Below, one piece after another: positions 17,535-26,100 of a DNA stretch of 64,000 bases. This stretch comes from Pelagicoccus sp. SDUM812003. GTDB lineage: Bacteria > Verrucomicrobiota > Verrucomicrobiia > Opitutales > Opitutaceae. The number at the start of each line of letters is the position of its first letter. The first letter of the stretch is position 1. Position numbers and translations under genes: made by a program. The notes under the pieces are model-generated. The model saw only the letters and a list, made by a program, of their open reading frames with translations, made no database searches and was not told the origin of the DNA. The stretch lies in contig NZ_JARXHY010000004.1 in the NCBI RefSeq assembly GCF_031127815.1, positions 248,001-312,000 of the forward strand, given 5' to 3'.

Positions 17535-17721
17535 AATCTGATTGATTTCCTTGGTTCGATGGCGCCTCGCCGGTTGAATGAGCCCTGGTGATGTGGGTGG
17601 GCTCTGGGAGCCGGATGGGGCGCCGATTGGGTGGGGGTACCAGAGCGACGCTGGCCAGGCGTGACTTGCTCCGATGCTATTACTAAACGCGACTCGTCTC
17701 TCTTTAGCCAACCGGAAGCTG

Positions 17722-17755
17722 GGGAGAAAACAGATATCGATAGGACAAAACCTAG
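17722..17755 (-). promoter_or_regulatory. Shared mal element, copy B (receptor)
   Basis: On the - strand this reads CTAGGTTTTGTCCTATCG, nine bases, then TTTCTCCC. The same two blocks with identical spacing occur at 21416-21449 upstream of the alpha-amylase gene. A TAATAG hexamer lies 39 nt further downstream (17677-17682) and could be a -10 box with a poor -35, as expected of activator-dependent promoters. The function as an operator is inferred from conservation between the two leaders. Confidence 0.55.
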
Positions 17756-17994
17756 ATGGAAAACAAAAGGTGTAACCTCGGTTGATCGATGGGTTTTGGT
17801 GTTCACGGATTCGTAACTATCAGGATATCAGGTGAAAACGAAAATCCCTCGCCGCTTTGGCGAGGGTTGGGGGCGGACAGGATCGGAGCCGCTGGACAAA
17901 AGGCTACGACAAATTCGCTGATATGGTTATCTCGATTTAGGAGTGATATAGGGCCTGTTTTTGATGACGCATTGGCGAAGCGGTTTTACATATT

Positions 17995-18021
17995 GGTAGG
18001 GCGTGACCGTGGCGCTACGCC
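17995..18021 (+). repeat. REP-like element, copy c
   Basis: Begins GGTAGGGCGTG and has short arms GGCGT / ACGCC around a 12-nt loop. It is the more degenerate member of a directly repeated pair with 18038-18060. Confidence 0.4.
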
Positions 18022-18037
18022 TCGTCTTAAATGCGAA

Positions 18038-18060
18038 AGGTCCGGGACGGCGCCCGGACC
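18038..18060. terminator. REP-like palindrome, copy d, possible terminator of the amylase operon
   Basis: Perfect 8-base arms GGTCCGGG (18039-18046) and CCCGGACC (18053-18060) around ACGGCG. On the - strand the hairpin follows the stop of the neopullulanase gene by 17 bp and is followed by TTTCGCATTT, a weak T-rich tail. It can therefore end the amylase transcript. It is also a near-identical copy of the palindrome at 11434-11455. Confidence 0.55.
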
Positions 18061-18076
18061 CTAGCTCTGAAGGATG

Positions 18077-19930
18077 CTAACGATTGAGTTCGATGATCAA
18101 GGCGCTTCTCGCATCGATCTGAAGCTCGCTCTTCAGTTCGAGCTCCTCGCTGGTGGGAACTCGTTTTGCTTGGCTGAACGTTTTCAGCACCTCCTCGAAT
18201 CGGGAGAGCGTCAGCGCTTTTGACTCATCGTTGCTGTTCACGACGGTCATGATGGCTTCGTTTTCCAAAACTCGAAAGTAGACATAGATGCCGTCTTCGG
18301 GGGCGAAGTGAAGGAAACTCCCGCTTTGAGCCGCTTCGCAGGTGGCTCTCCAGTGGTTGAGAGAATGGGTGAAGGCGAGTATCTCCTTCTCTTTCGCGGT
18401 GCGTCCTTTTTCTGTGAATACGCTTCGCTCATCGTCAGGCCAGCCGCCGGGCATGGTTTGACGCCAGGCTTCATCGTCGCCCCCGCGATCTTCGTGGCCC
18501 ATCATGAGCTCGGTACCGTAGTACACGACAGGGATTCCTCGGCTGGTGAGGAGGATTTGGTAAGCTATCTTGAACAAATCCTCGTCCCTGCCGAGCTGCT
18601 CGTAGATGCGTCCCATGTCGTGGTTGTCCAGAAAGATGATGTTGTGATTGGGATCCGAATACAGGGCGTCTTGTGAAAATAGATAATACAAGCGAGTGAT
18701 GCCGGTTTCCCACCCGAACTCCTCCATAAGTCCATTTCGGACCGCAAAACAGTAGGGGAAGTCGGTGACCGAAGGCAGGTGGGACTGATACCCATCGTCA
18801 ATGCCTGGGAGGTCCTTTTGCCAATAGGCTTCCTGGGCGACGGTTTCCACCCAGGCTTCCCCGACGATGTTGAAGTTCGGATAGGCGTCGGTGATCTCTT
18901 TGGCCCAGCGTGCCATGTAGTCTGGATACGGGTACAGATAGGTGTCCATGCGAATGCCGTCGATACCGCTGTACTCGATCCACCATATGGTGTTTTGAAT
19001 CAGATAGTCCGCCAGCAATTCGTTGCGCTGGTTGAGGTCGGGCATGTAGGGAACGAACCAGCCTTTTATCAGTCGATCTTTGTCGGCCTGAGAGGCGTAG
19101 GGGTCCGAGGGGATGGGACCGCGGAAGTTGGTGTATCCATATTTCTCGACATCATGCACCCAATCGTTGGTGGGAAGGTCGGACATCCACCAGTGGTCCA
19201 GTCCGATGTGGTTGTGGATCATGTCCATGATGACTTTCATGCCGCGCTGATGAACGTCGTCTACGAGCTGCTTGTACTCCTCGTTCGTCCCGAGTCGTCG
19301 ATCGACTTGATAGAGATCGGTGGCCGCGTAGCCGTGGTAGCCACCGTAGTCGGGAGGGGAGTTGTTCTCGAAGGTTGGAGTGAACCAGATGGCGGTCATG
19401 CCTAGGTCGTCGATATAGTCGAGATGGTCGCTTATGCCCTTCAAGTCGCCTCCTTGGCGCTTGGTCGGATCGCTGCGGTCGACGCCTTCCATCAGGCCTT
19501 CGATCTCGTCGTTTTCGATGTTTCCGTTAGCGAAGCGATCGGGCATCATCAAGTAAACCAGATCGCTGGAGTCGAAGCCCTGATGCCGGTCGCTATTGTC
19601 CTCGCGTTGCTTCAACTCGTAAGGGATTTTGACCTGGGAATCTTGATACGTGAGATTGATCTGCAGCGTGCCGGGCTTGGTTTCTGGACCGATCTCGAGA
19701 TAGAGGAAAAGATAGTTTCTCGAATCGACCGAAAGCTGCTTGGTCAGTCTGACGCCGGGGTAGTCGATCTCAGCCCTGAAGGGGCCAATATTGGGAGCGT
19801 ATATCTGAATTTGCAGAGTGGATACAGGCATGTCGGTCCACCAGAAGGGCGGCTCGACGCGTTCGATCTTCCCCCAAGCTGCGATGGGAAGCAGAGCGAT
19901 GGCTAGCAGGGTGCAGAGATTCGGTTTCAT
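18077..19930 (-). CDS. Exported GH13 neopullulanase / cyclomaltodextrinase (SusA-like)
   Basis: 617 residues with a signal peptide (LLAIALLPIAAWG). Residues about 22-108 form the N-terminal beta-sandwich of cyclomaltodextrinases. A GH13 barrel follows, with nucleophile D329 (GIRMD), acid/base E358 (VGEAW) and stabiliser D438 (LDNHD), and a C-terminal beta domain. Bacteroides SusA, a periplasmic neopullulanase, has the same order and similar length. It would cut maltodextrins, cyclodextrins or pullulan fragments in the periplasm. It is co-transcribed with the alpha-amylase gene 18 bp upstream. The signal peptide has no lipobox cysteine, so the protein is probably soluble in the periplasm. Confidence 0.9.
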   Translation of the reverse strand: MKPNLCTLLAIALLPIAAWGKIERVEPPFWWTDMPVSTLQIQIYAPNIGPFRAEIDYPGVRLTKQLSVDSRNYLFLYLEIGPETKPGTLQINLTYQDSQVKIPYELKQREDNSDRHQGFDSSDLVYLMMPDRFANGNIENDEIEGLMEGVDRSDPTKRQGGDLKGISDHLDYIDDLGMTAIWFTPTFENNSPPDYGGYHGYAATDLYQVDRRLGTNEEYKQLVDDVHQRGMKVIMDMIHNHIGLDHWWMSDLPTNDWVHDVEKYGYTNFRGPIPSDPYASQADKDRLIKGWFVPYMPDLNQRNELLADYLIQNTIWWIEYSGIDGIRMDTYLYPYPDYMARWAKEITDAYPNFNIVGEAWVETVAQEAYWQKDLPGIDDGYQSHLPSVTDFPYCFAVRNGLMEEFGWETGITRLYYLFSQDALYSDPNHNIIFLDNHDMGRIYEQLGRDEDLFKIAYQILLTSRGIPVVYYGTELMMGHEDRGGDDEAWRQTMPGGWPDDERSVFTEKGRTAKEKEILAFTHSLNHWRATCEAAQSGSFLHFAPEDGIYVYFRVLENEAIMTVVNSNDESKALTLSRFEEVLKTFSQAKRVPTSEELELKSELQIDARSALIIELNR

Positions 19931-19948
19931 TCGATTGCGGAGAGAGGG

Positions 19949-21322
19949 TTAACGAGTGAAAATCTTGAACTGCCAGGCGTCGAGCTGGAGCGAGGCGGGG
20001 TTTGAAAGCGTGACAACGCTTTCGGAGTCGAAGCTCTGGAAGATTCCGTGCAAACTATTGCTTGCCGAGAAAAACGCAACCGGTCGGTCGGTGAGATTCG
20101 CAATCACGATGACTTCGCTTTGCCCGTAGGTGCGGCGGAAGGCGAAGATGTGTTCATCAGCCGTAGTTGGAATGCGCTGGAAAGCTGCGTCGCTTCGCAT
20201 AGCGGGAACGGTTTCCTTGAGAGTGGTCAGGCTCTTGTAGAAGGCCGACTCTGACAAGTCGGACCAATCGATCGGATCGCGTTCGAAGAATTCCAGACGC
20301 TTCGATAGCCCGGCCTCTTGTCCATTGTAGATAAGCGGAACGCCCGGAAGGGTGAACATGAGGACTTCGAAGGCTCGTTTCGCTGGGCCCATGCGTTCGG
20401 CCGTCGTGCCGTTCCAGCTGTTTTCGTCATGGTTGGTAACGAAGTTTAGCAGGTGAGTGTCGTGCGGGAAGTAGATGGTTTGCCGATTGAGCTGATCGAG
20501 GATCTTCGAAGCTGGCTCCTCGCCGCGGGCGATGCTGTTAAACACATGGTGCATGGGCCAAGCGTAGGAAGAGTGGAAGCTCTCCACGTTGAGCTCGGGC
20601 GATTCTGCTTCAGCCAGAAGATAGACATCAGGCTTGGCTTCGCGGAGAGCCATGGTGGCATCGTTCCAGAAATCGACCGGTACTCCCGCCGCATAGTCGC
20701 ACCGAAAGCCGTCGATATCGTATACACTTACCCAGTACAGCATCTCGTTTTTCATGATCTTCCAAAGCTCCTTGTTTTGAAAATCGAGCTGAATGACATC
20801 GGTCCAATCCGTGCCATGAGGCGGCACGAAGCTGCCTTGGGAATCCGTTTCGTAGAAGTCTGGATTGCTTTTCGTCCATGGATGGTCCCAAGCGGTGTGA
20901 TTGGCTACCCAATCGATGATGACCTTCATCCCCCGATCGTGAATGGCATCGACCAGCGAATGAAAGCTCCGCTCGTCTCCAAACTCTGGATTGATGCCTC
21001 GATAGTCGGCCACCGAGTAGTAGCTGCCCAGCGGGCCTTTGCGATTGATGGCCCCGATCGGGTGGATCGGCATCAGCCAAATGACGTCGATGCCCAGATC
21101 TTGGATACGATCAAGCTGCTGTTCCACGGCCGTGAAAGTTCCCGATTCGGAGAATTGCCTCACATTCAGTTCGTAGATGGTGGCGTTTTCGATCCAGTTG
21201 GGAGAGGCGGGAGCGGTTTCAGTGAAAAGCGGAACGCCAAGCTCTTCGGGCGGATTTGCCCAAGCGAGGAAGTGTAAAGCGCACGCGATAGCTGCTGAGA
21301 CGAAGAAGCGATTGACCGTCAT
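19949..21322 (-). CDS. Exported GH13 alpha-amylase
   Basis: 457 residues with an N-terminal signal peptide (FFVSAAIACALHFLAWA). The GH13 barrel starts at ATIYELNVRQFS. Catalytic residues are D209 (GFRCDYAAG), E238 (LLAEAE) and D299 (TNHDENSW). A short C-terminal beta domain ends at residue 457. No starch-binding module is seen, and the protein is short for the family, suggesting action on soluble oligosaccharides in the periplasm. It is the first gene of a two-gene unit with the SusA-like enzyme, preceded by the shared mal element at 21416-21449. Confidence 0.9.
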   Translation of the reverse strand: MTVNRFFVSAAIACALHFLAWANPPEELGVPLFTETAPASPNWIENATIYELNVRQFSESGTFTAVEQQLDRIQDLGIDVIWLMPIHPIGAINRKGPLGSYYSVADYRGINPEFGDERSFHSLVDAIHDRGMKVIIDWVANHTAWDHPWTKSNPDFYETDSQGSFVPPHGTDWTDVIQLDFQNKELWKIMKNEMLYWVSVYDIDGFRCDYAAGVPVDFWNDATMALREAKPDVYLLAEAESPELNVESFHSSYAWPMHHVFNSIARGEEPASKILDQLNRQTIYFPHDTHLLNFVTNHDENSWNGTTAERMGPAKRAFEVLMFTLPGVPLIYNGQEAGLSKRLEFFERDPIDWSDLSESAFYKSLTTLKETVPAMRSDAAFQRIPTTADEHIFAFRRTYGQSEVIVIANLTDRPVAFFSASNSLHGIFQSFDSESVVTLSNPASLQLDAWQFKIFTR

Positions 21323-21415
21323 GGTGATTCTAGGGGTTAAGTTAGGCGATGATACAAGCCGAGGTACGCCTTATATTACGAAGCACGCCTCTATAAAATC
21401 TCGCCATCAAACTCT

Positions 21416-21449
21416 GGGAGAAAGCCAAACACGGTAGGACAAAACTTAG
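21416..21449 (-). promoter_or_regulatory. Shared mal element, copy A (alpha-amylase operon)
   Basis: On the - strand: CTAAGTTTTGTCCTACCG, nine bases, then TTTCTCCC, 93 bp before the alpha-amylase ATG. The blocks and spacing match 17722-17755. A TAATAT hexamer lies 37 nt downstream (21373-21378), nearly the same distance as the TAATAG in copy B. A regulator site is the simplest reading; which protein binds is unknown. Confidence 0.55.
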
Positions 21450-21575
21450 GTCGCCGATCGCTCACCTGCTCCGAAATTCGTTTCCGCCGAGCTCTCCGCC
21501 CAGTCGAACCGCCGAACGTGGTCTCGCCGATCGCCTAGCTTTTCCGATTGGGTGATTGGCGCTGTTTTCTCGCGA

Positions 21576-23129
21576 TTAGCGCAGTAGAAGTTGAAGGACG
21601 ATTAGCGCAATTGCGATGGCGCTGAAGCAGGTGAGAAGCGAGATCGTGGTTCGCGGAGAGGGCCGCTGCAATTGCTTGTGATGCGTGCCTTTTTGCGAGA
21701 GGGCGACGAGTCCCGCTATGCTCACCAGGAAGCCGCTTAGGTTCCACCAGAGCCAGCTAACTTGTGGGAGGAAGAGCCATAGGGCAACGTTGGAGGCGAT
21801 GCCGGCGCAGAGCGAAAGCACGGAGTGTCGTGGGCGGATGCCACCTCTTGGGAGGAGTAGGAAAACGAAGCAGGCAAGGATCGGGCCATTGAAGGCGGAG
21901 CTTACGGCGTTCACTAGAACCAGAACGGTGGCTTGCGAGCCGCTGAACAGGATAGCGAGCAAGCAGCAAAGCACGCCGAAGACGAGCGTGAAGCTGCGGG
22001 CCCGCTGCAGCGGGTTACGAAAGCCAGGCAGAGGAATGCGTCGCTCCTTGAGAAAATCGTTTTCCAGAGCGGCGCTCATGGAGTTGATGTTGGAGTCCAG
22101 ACTGGACATGGCCGCCGCTAGGATGCCGGCCACGATGACTCCTTTGAGACCGGTCGGCATGTATTCGATGATAAAATACGGAGCGATGAAATCCGGGTTC
22201 GTTCCGACCATCTTTTCCTGAAGCCAGCTTGATTCCTGGTAGAAGAGTCCTAGCAGCAGCCCGAATGCGCAATAGGTGAGCACAAGCGGAAAGCGCAGGC
22301 AGCCATTCAGAAACACCGCCTTGCGAGCGGTTCTCATATCGCGGGCCGCAAGCAATCGCTGAGCCTGGCTTTGGTCGCATCCATAGTAGGCGAGGTATAG
22401 AAAGAAACCACCGATGAGCATGGGCCAAAGGGTGTAGGAACTGTCGCTGGTTAACCCAAAACCGCTCGTATCCAGAACCTGAAGGCGGCTGGGGTCGAAG
22501 TTAGTTAGACGTTCCGAAGGCGACTCGATCAAGGTGAGCAGATAAGCGCCACAAGCCATGGCGCTTAGCCAGAGGATGATCAGCTGAATGATGTCGGAGT
22601 AGATATCTGCCTCAATGCCTCCGATGGTGGTGTAGAGCATGGAGAGACCACCGACAATCAGGATGGCGGTCAATAGTTCCGTCTCCAGACAGACCGCCAC
22701 CACAACCGACATGGCGTAGAGCGCGACTCCGGTAGCCAGACCACGTCCGCTGAGGAAGAGCAGACTCAGCGTCTTTCGGGTCGGAGCGCCGAGACGTTTT
22801 TCCACAGCTGAGAAGATGGTGACGACTCCGGGCTGTTTGTAGGCGCCAACCAAATACAGGATCCCAATCGCAGCCAGAGGGACCGCCAGTTCATACTGGA
22901 GCCACTTCAAGCCGCCACCCTGTTTGATGGCGATGAACGCGGGAGCTCCGATGAGGCTGATGGCGCTGCATTGCGTGGCGATCATGGAGCCGGCGATCGT
23001 CCAGGAGCCAAGCCGATTGCCAGCGAGATAGTAGTCGCTCTGCGCTTTTTGGCGGGCGCCCAACCAAAGGCTGAGTCCGATCATGCCCGCGATGTAGAGG
23101 GTGACAACGATCCAGTCGAGAGGGGCCAT
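21576..23129 (-). CDS. Sodium:solute symporter, SGLT-like
   Basis: 517 residues with about 13-14 membrane segments. The stretch QSDYYLAGNRLGSWTIAGSM, then TIGGIEADIYSDIIQLIIL, identify the SSS family. LLAARDMRTARKAV and AAAMSSLDSNINSMSAAL resemble the sugar- and sialic-acid-like branch. It lies 253 bp upstream of the alpha-amylase gene on the same strand. It therefore probably belongs to the maltodextrin locus, possibly importing glucose or maltose released in the periplasm, which would complement the MFS porter (inference). No copy of the mal element is visible upstream of it. The substrate is not determinable from sequence. Confidence 0.88.
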   Translation of the reverse strand: MAPLDWIVVTLYIAGMIGLSLWLGARQKAQSDYYLAGNRLGSWTIAGSMIATQCSAISLIGAPAFIAIKQGGGLKWLQYELAVPLAAIGILYLVGAYKQPGVVTIFSAVEKRLGAPTRKTLSLLFLSGRGLATGVALYAMSVVVAVCLETELLTAILIVGGLSMLYTTIGGIEADIYSDIIQLIILWLSAMACGAYLLTLIESPSERLTNFDPSRLQVLDTSGFGLTSDSSYTLWPMLIGGFFLYLAYYGCDQSQAQRLLAARDMRTARKAVFLNGCLRFPLVLTYCAFGLLLGLFYQESSWLQEKMVGTNPDFIAPYFIIEYMPTGLKGVIVAGILAAAMSSLDSNINSMSAALENDFLKERRIPLPGFRNPLQRARSFTLVFGVLCCLLAILFSGSQATVLVLVNAVSSAFNGPILACFVFLLLPRGGIRPRHSVLSLCAGIASNVALWLFLPQVSWLWWNLSGFLVSIAGLVALSQKGTHHKQLQRPSPRTTISLLTCFSAIAIALIVLQLLLR

Positions 23130-23279
23130 GCCCGAGGCGCAGCAGTATTTGCGCTAGGGGGGGGCTTCGCCGCGTGGGTGGTTTCTTTTTGCTCTATTTC
23201 CGCAAAGAGCAAGACGGTGACTACGAAAACGAAGGTGGCGGCTTGGTGGTTCGTCCCCTGAGGTAGCGGGGCTTTCCTG

Positions 23280-24521
23280 CTACCAGGCAAGTATCTCGCG
23301 AGCAACTTTGCGTCCGGAGCGTAGCGCACCCTGGATCGAACTGGAGAATCGATAGTCGCCGCATAGCCATACGCCGCTTTGGTGGCGGAGGGCAGCGGTT
23401 TCGAACGGAAGGTCGCCCGGGCGCTGACGGGGAAGCGCTCTGGGAATGTGGTAGGAGCGAAGGAAGGTGAATGACTGGGCTGTTTCGCCAAACCATTGGA
23501 CCATTTCAGATTTCAAGGAGTCCGGTTCCGCTTCGTGTATCGAGTTGGTGGAAACGCAGATCAGAGCCTTGCCGTCGGGGGCGTAGGATGGAGAAATGTC
23601 GCTCGGCACGCAGAGGTTTTGGATCAGCCCCTTGCCGGAGGCGTTCAGCGCGATCATGGGACGCCTTAGCGGCGAATGGTCTGCGGCGAAGTAGCTGCAG
23701 CGGGCGCTATTCCAGGGGCGTTTAAGTGAGTCGTCGTTGCCGAGACGGCTTGCTTCGTCCATGTCGGTGGCGACCACGACCGCTTTTGATCGCAGGCTGC
23801 TTCCGTCGCTAAGGGTCACGCCATTCTCTCGTATCGCTTCCACTGGAGAGTTCAGTCGCAAGCAGCCAGCGGGCAGTGAGTCGGCGAGCTGCTGTGGGAT
23901 GGCTCGCATGCCGTTAGCAGGCAAAGCGGCGTGGCCCCGTCCGAAGCTTTTGAATACGAAATCGAACATGCGTCCGGAGCTCGCTAGGTCGGGCTCGAGG
24001 AAGATGCCGCAGAAGAACGGCTTGAGAAAGCGCTCGATCATCGTTTCGGAGAAGTCTCGCTGCTGTAGCAGCTCCAGGCTGGAGCGCTCTGGCGATTGGT
24101 AAATCGCGTCATCCGCTTGCCGAGCAAGGCGGAGGTTGAGCTTCCCGATGCGCAGCTTGTCCCCGAGAGAGCCAGCGGAGCTGGCAAGCGAGCTAAAGGC
24201 GAGCTCCGGTTGACGGATTGGATCGGCCACTGTCTCCAACTGGGATCCGTTCCATAGGTGCGCCCCAGGGGCGAAGGTTCCTAGGTCGAGCTTGTCGTAG
24301 TCGAGCAGGTCGCGGCATTCCGAATAGTCGGTCAGCAGCACCTGGAAGCCGCGATCGAGCAGAAAGCCTTCGTGCTGATCGGTACGAAGGCGGCCGCCCA
24401 CCCGATCGCTCGCTTCGAGCGTGAGCAGGCGCTTGCCGGCTCTGGCTATCTCGATCGATGCAGCGAGGCCCGCTAGGCCAGCGCCTACAACAATGACGTC
24501 GTATTCAACTTCTGGGTTCAT
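23280..24521 (-). CDS. FAD-dependent amine-oxidase-like oxidoreductase
   Basis: 413 residues. The Rossmann FAD site is at the N-terminus ([19 protein letters not shown], then [13 protein letters not shown]). The C-terminal flavin contact is [19 protein letters not shown]. The overall size and motifs match the protoporphyrinogen oxidase / phytoene desaturase-like group of NAD(P)/FAD oxidoreductases often found next to photolyase genes. It probably acts in the cytoplasm; the substrate is unknown. Its start overlaps the end of the DUF2256 gene by 17 bp, and that gene overlaps the photolyase by 3 bp, so the three form one translation-coupled unit, suggesting a shared flavin- or light-related role. 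Confidence 0.85.
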   Translation of the reverse strand: MNPEVEYDVIVVGAGLAGLAASIEIARAGKRLLTLEASDRVGGRLRTDQHEGFLLDRGFQVLLTDYSECRDLLDYDKLDLGTFAPGAHLWNGSQLETVADPIRQPELAFSSLASSAGSLGDKLRIGKLNLRLARQADDAIYQSPERSSLELLQQRDFSETMIERFLKPFFCGIFLEPDLASSGRMFDFVFKSFGRGHAALPANGMRAIPQQLADSLPAGCLRLNSPVEAIRENGVTLSDGSSLRSKAVVVATDMDEASRLGNDDSLKRPWNSARCSYFAADHSPLRRPMIALNASGKGLIQNLCVPSDISPSYAPDGKALICVSTNSIHEAEPDSLKSEMVQWFGETAQSFTFLRSYHIPRALPRQRPGDLPFETAALRHQSGVWLCGDYRFSSSIQGALRSGRKVAREILAW

Positions 24522-24678
24522 AGGTCGATTCGGTTGGGTTGCGGCCTAGTTTCCGTCTGCGGCGGCAGCGATCGGAGCAATACTTCACCTGCTCCCATGC
24601 TTCGGCCCACTTTCGTCGCCATACGAACTCCCGTTCGCAGACTGGACAGCGCTTGCTTGGCAGTAGCGACTTTTTCAT
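24505..24678 (-). CDS. DUF2256 mini-protein (two CxxC-type pairs)
   Basis: 57 residues read directly from the sequence: ATG at 24678-24676, TGA at 24507-24505. It contains [17 protein letters not shown] and [12 protein letters not shown], the conserved core of DUF2256, a small presumed zinc-binding domain. Its ATG overlaps the photolyase TGA (ATGA arrangement) and its end overlaps the FAD oxidoreductase start by 17 bp. DUF2256 genes are commonly found beside photolyase/cryptochrome genes, as here. No biochemical function is established to my knowledge. Confidence 0.85.
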   Translation of the reverse strand: MKKSLLPSKRCPVCEREFVWRRKWAEAWEQVKYCSDRCRRRRKLGRNPTESTYEPRS

Positions 24679-25910
24679 GCTCTAAGGCTGGATGTCGATT
24701 CCAGCAATCGAGGAAGCTGTTTTTTCATGGTGAAGAATCCCCCGGTGGCATAGGGGTAGAGCTCGTTTTCCCACCACTCCCTGTAGGTTTCGATCTGGTA
24801 GCCTTCAGCTTCAAGCAGAGGGCGATTTTCCTTCCACCAATCGCCCCAAGGCCCCGTCTGCGGCTGCCGGAGTACGATGGTCGCCAGCTTGTGCTGTTTC
24901 GCCCATGCGATGATGTACCGAGCGGTTGTTGTTTCGCTACGTTCCACCGGGGCGAGATTCGCATCGCGTAGCCTCTCGATCTGATCGTTCAGCGAATGGC
25001 TTCGAAACGTTTTCACGGTATCGGCGATTCCGTAGGCGGCGTAAATGGATTTCGGATACAGGGCGAGAATGGCCTTGCTGCGGGGGATCCGGCTAACGGA
25101 GCCGCCGAGGTCTTCATCCAGCAGCAAAAGACCGGCAGTCGCGAATCGAGGTTCGTCCGGCTGCAGTAGCGGCTCGACAAGCTGCAGCGCAGCGGGGTGA
25201 AACGGTTCTGGCGGCGTTGCCCGAGTCGCCAGATTCTCGACTGGACTGAAGCGGGATTCGGTATAGCGATCGATGTTGCTGGGTCGCGCCAGGTAGGTTT
25301 TTCCTTTTGTGTGCAGCCCAGCTACCCACCTCCACGAGAGGGTGTTGGAGGCGGGATCCCCATCGAGCAGATGCCGGAAAAAGAGGTCCGCTCCGAGCTG
25401 CCAAGGCAGACCGAGAGTGAAAATCCAGATGCTGGCGAACCACATGCGAGCGTGGTTGTGCAGGTAGCCCGTTTCGTAGAGTTCGCGTATCCAGAAATCG
25501 AAGCAGGATATTCCGGTGTTGCCTGCTAGGGCGGCTGCGTAGTCGGGGTTGCCCTTGTATTGCTCACCTAGACGTGGGAGCTGCTCGCGATACTGCTCCC
25601 ACAGGTCGGGATGGTTCTCCAGATAGCCCTTCCAGTAGGTTCGCCAGAAAACCTCTTGGATGAACGTTTCGGCGCTGCGGTAGCTATGGCGCCCGAGGAT
25701 GGCTTGCGAGACCTCCCATTCGCTCAGGAGCCGGTTGCGCAGGTAGGGCGAGAGCGTGGAGACGTTGCTGCGATCGGCCGGACCGAGATCGTAGTTTCGC
25801 CGAGCGCGGTAGGTCGAGCCGGCAAGAGGTATGAAGCGCTTCAGCTTGAGCAGACCCGCCTCTCTCGAGGGATTGAATTGTTTTAAGCGTTCGAGCTCCG
25901 CTGCTATCAT
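24675..25910 (-). CDS. Photolyase/cryptochrome-family protein with the FAD domain at the N-terminus
   Basis: 411 residues. Residues about 30-235 are the FAD-binding helical domain of photolyases: [55 protein letters not shown], and [16 protein letters not shown]. The alpha/beta antenna domain that normally comes first is absent. Instead about 150 residues follow that contain an alpha/beta-like pattern ([36 protein letters not shown]). This could be a circular permutation or a new C-terminal domain. It probably binds FAD and acts in DNA repair or light sensing, but activity is not certain. It is translationally coupled to DUF2256 and the FAD oxidoreductase. Confidence 0.8.
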   Translation of the reverse strand: MIAAELERLKQFNPSREAGLLKLKRFIPLAGSTYRARRNYDLGPADRSNVSTLSPYLRNRLLSEWEVSQAILGRHSYRSAETFIQEVFWRTYWKGYLENHPDLWEQYREQLPRLGEQYKGNPDYAAALAGNTGISCFDFWIRELYETGYLHNHARMWFASIWIFTLGLPWQLGADLFFRHLLDGDPASNTLSWRWVAGLHTKGKTYLARPSNIDRYTESRFSPVENLATRATPPEPFHPAALQLVEPLLQPDEPRFATAGLLLLDEDLGGSVSRIPRSKAILALYPKSIYAAYGIADTVKTFRSHSLNDQIERLRDANLAPVERSETTTARYIIAWAKQHKLATIVLRQPQTGPWGDWWKENRPLLEAEGYQIETYREWWENELYPYATGGFFTMKKQLPRLLESTSSLRA

Positions 25911-26100
25911 ATGCTGTCAACGAGGCGACAGCCGGTTCGAATTCCGAAAAGTTCTCGCTTGTTTCGAGTTCTCGTGCGTTTCGCGTTTAGATTGTCGCAA
26001 GTGCGCTTGCCTAAGCGCCCCTGAGCTCTGCGAATAGCGCTCTGTAGTCGATGAGCGACTACGAAAGGAGATTCGTTCGCCTTTAGCCTGGCGCCTCGCT

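Larger units (their letters stand above)
17535..18076. other. Intergenic region upstream of the receptor gene
   Basis: 542 bp without a convincing gene. It holds, from left to right, the leader of the TonB receptor, a TAATAG hexamer on the - strand (17677-17682), the shared mal element (17722-17755), an AT-richer stretch near 17920-17990, and two adjacent palindromes of the REP-like family (17995-18021 and 18038-18060) just beyond the stop of the upstream neopullulanase gene. Confidence 0.7.

Noticed and set aside
23262-23284. Hairpin GGTAGC / GCTACC at the end of the FAD oxidoreductase gene
   Set aside because: The right arm overlaps the stop codon region and there is no T-run, so it is unlikely to be a functional terminator.
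26044-26062. Hairpin GTAGTCG-ATGAG-CGACTAC downstream of the AEC gene
   Set aside because: Perfect 7-base arms, but no T-run on the - strand and no second copy. It may be a weak stop, not enough to call a terminator.
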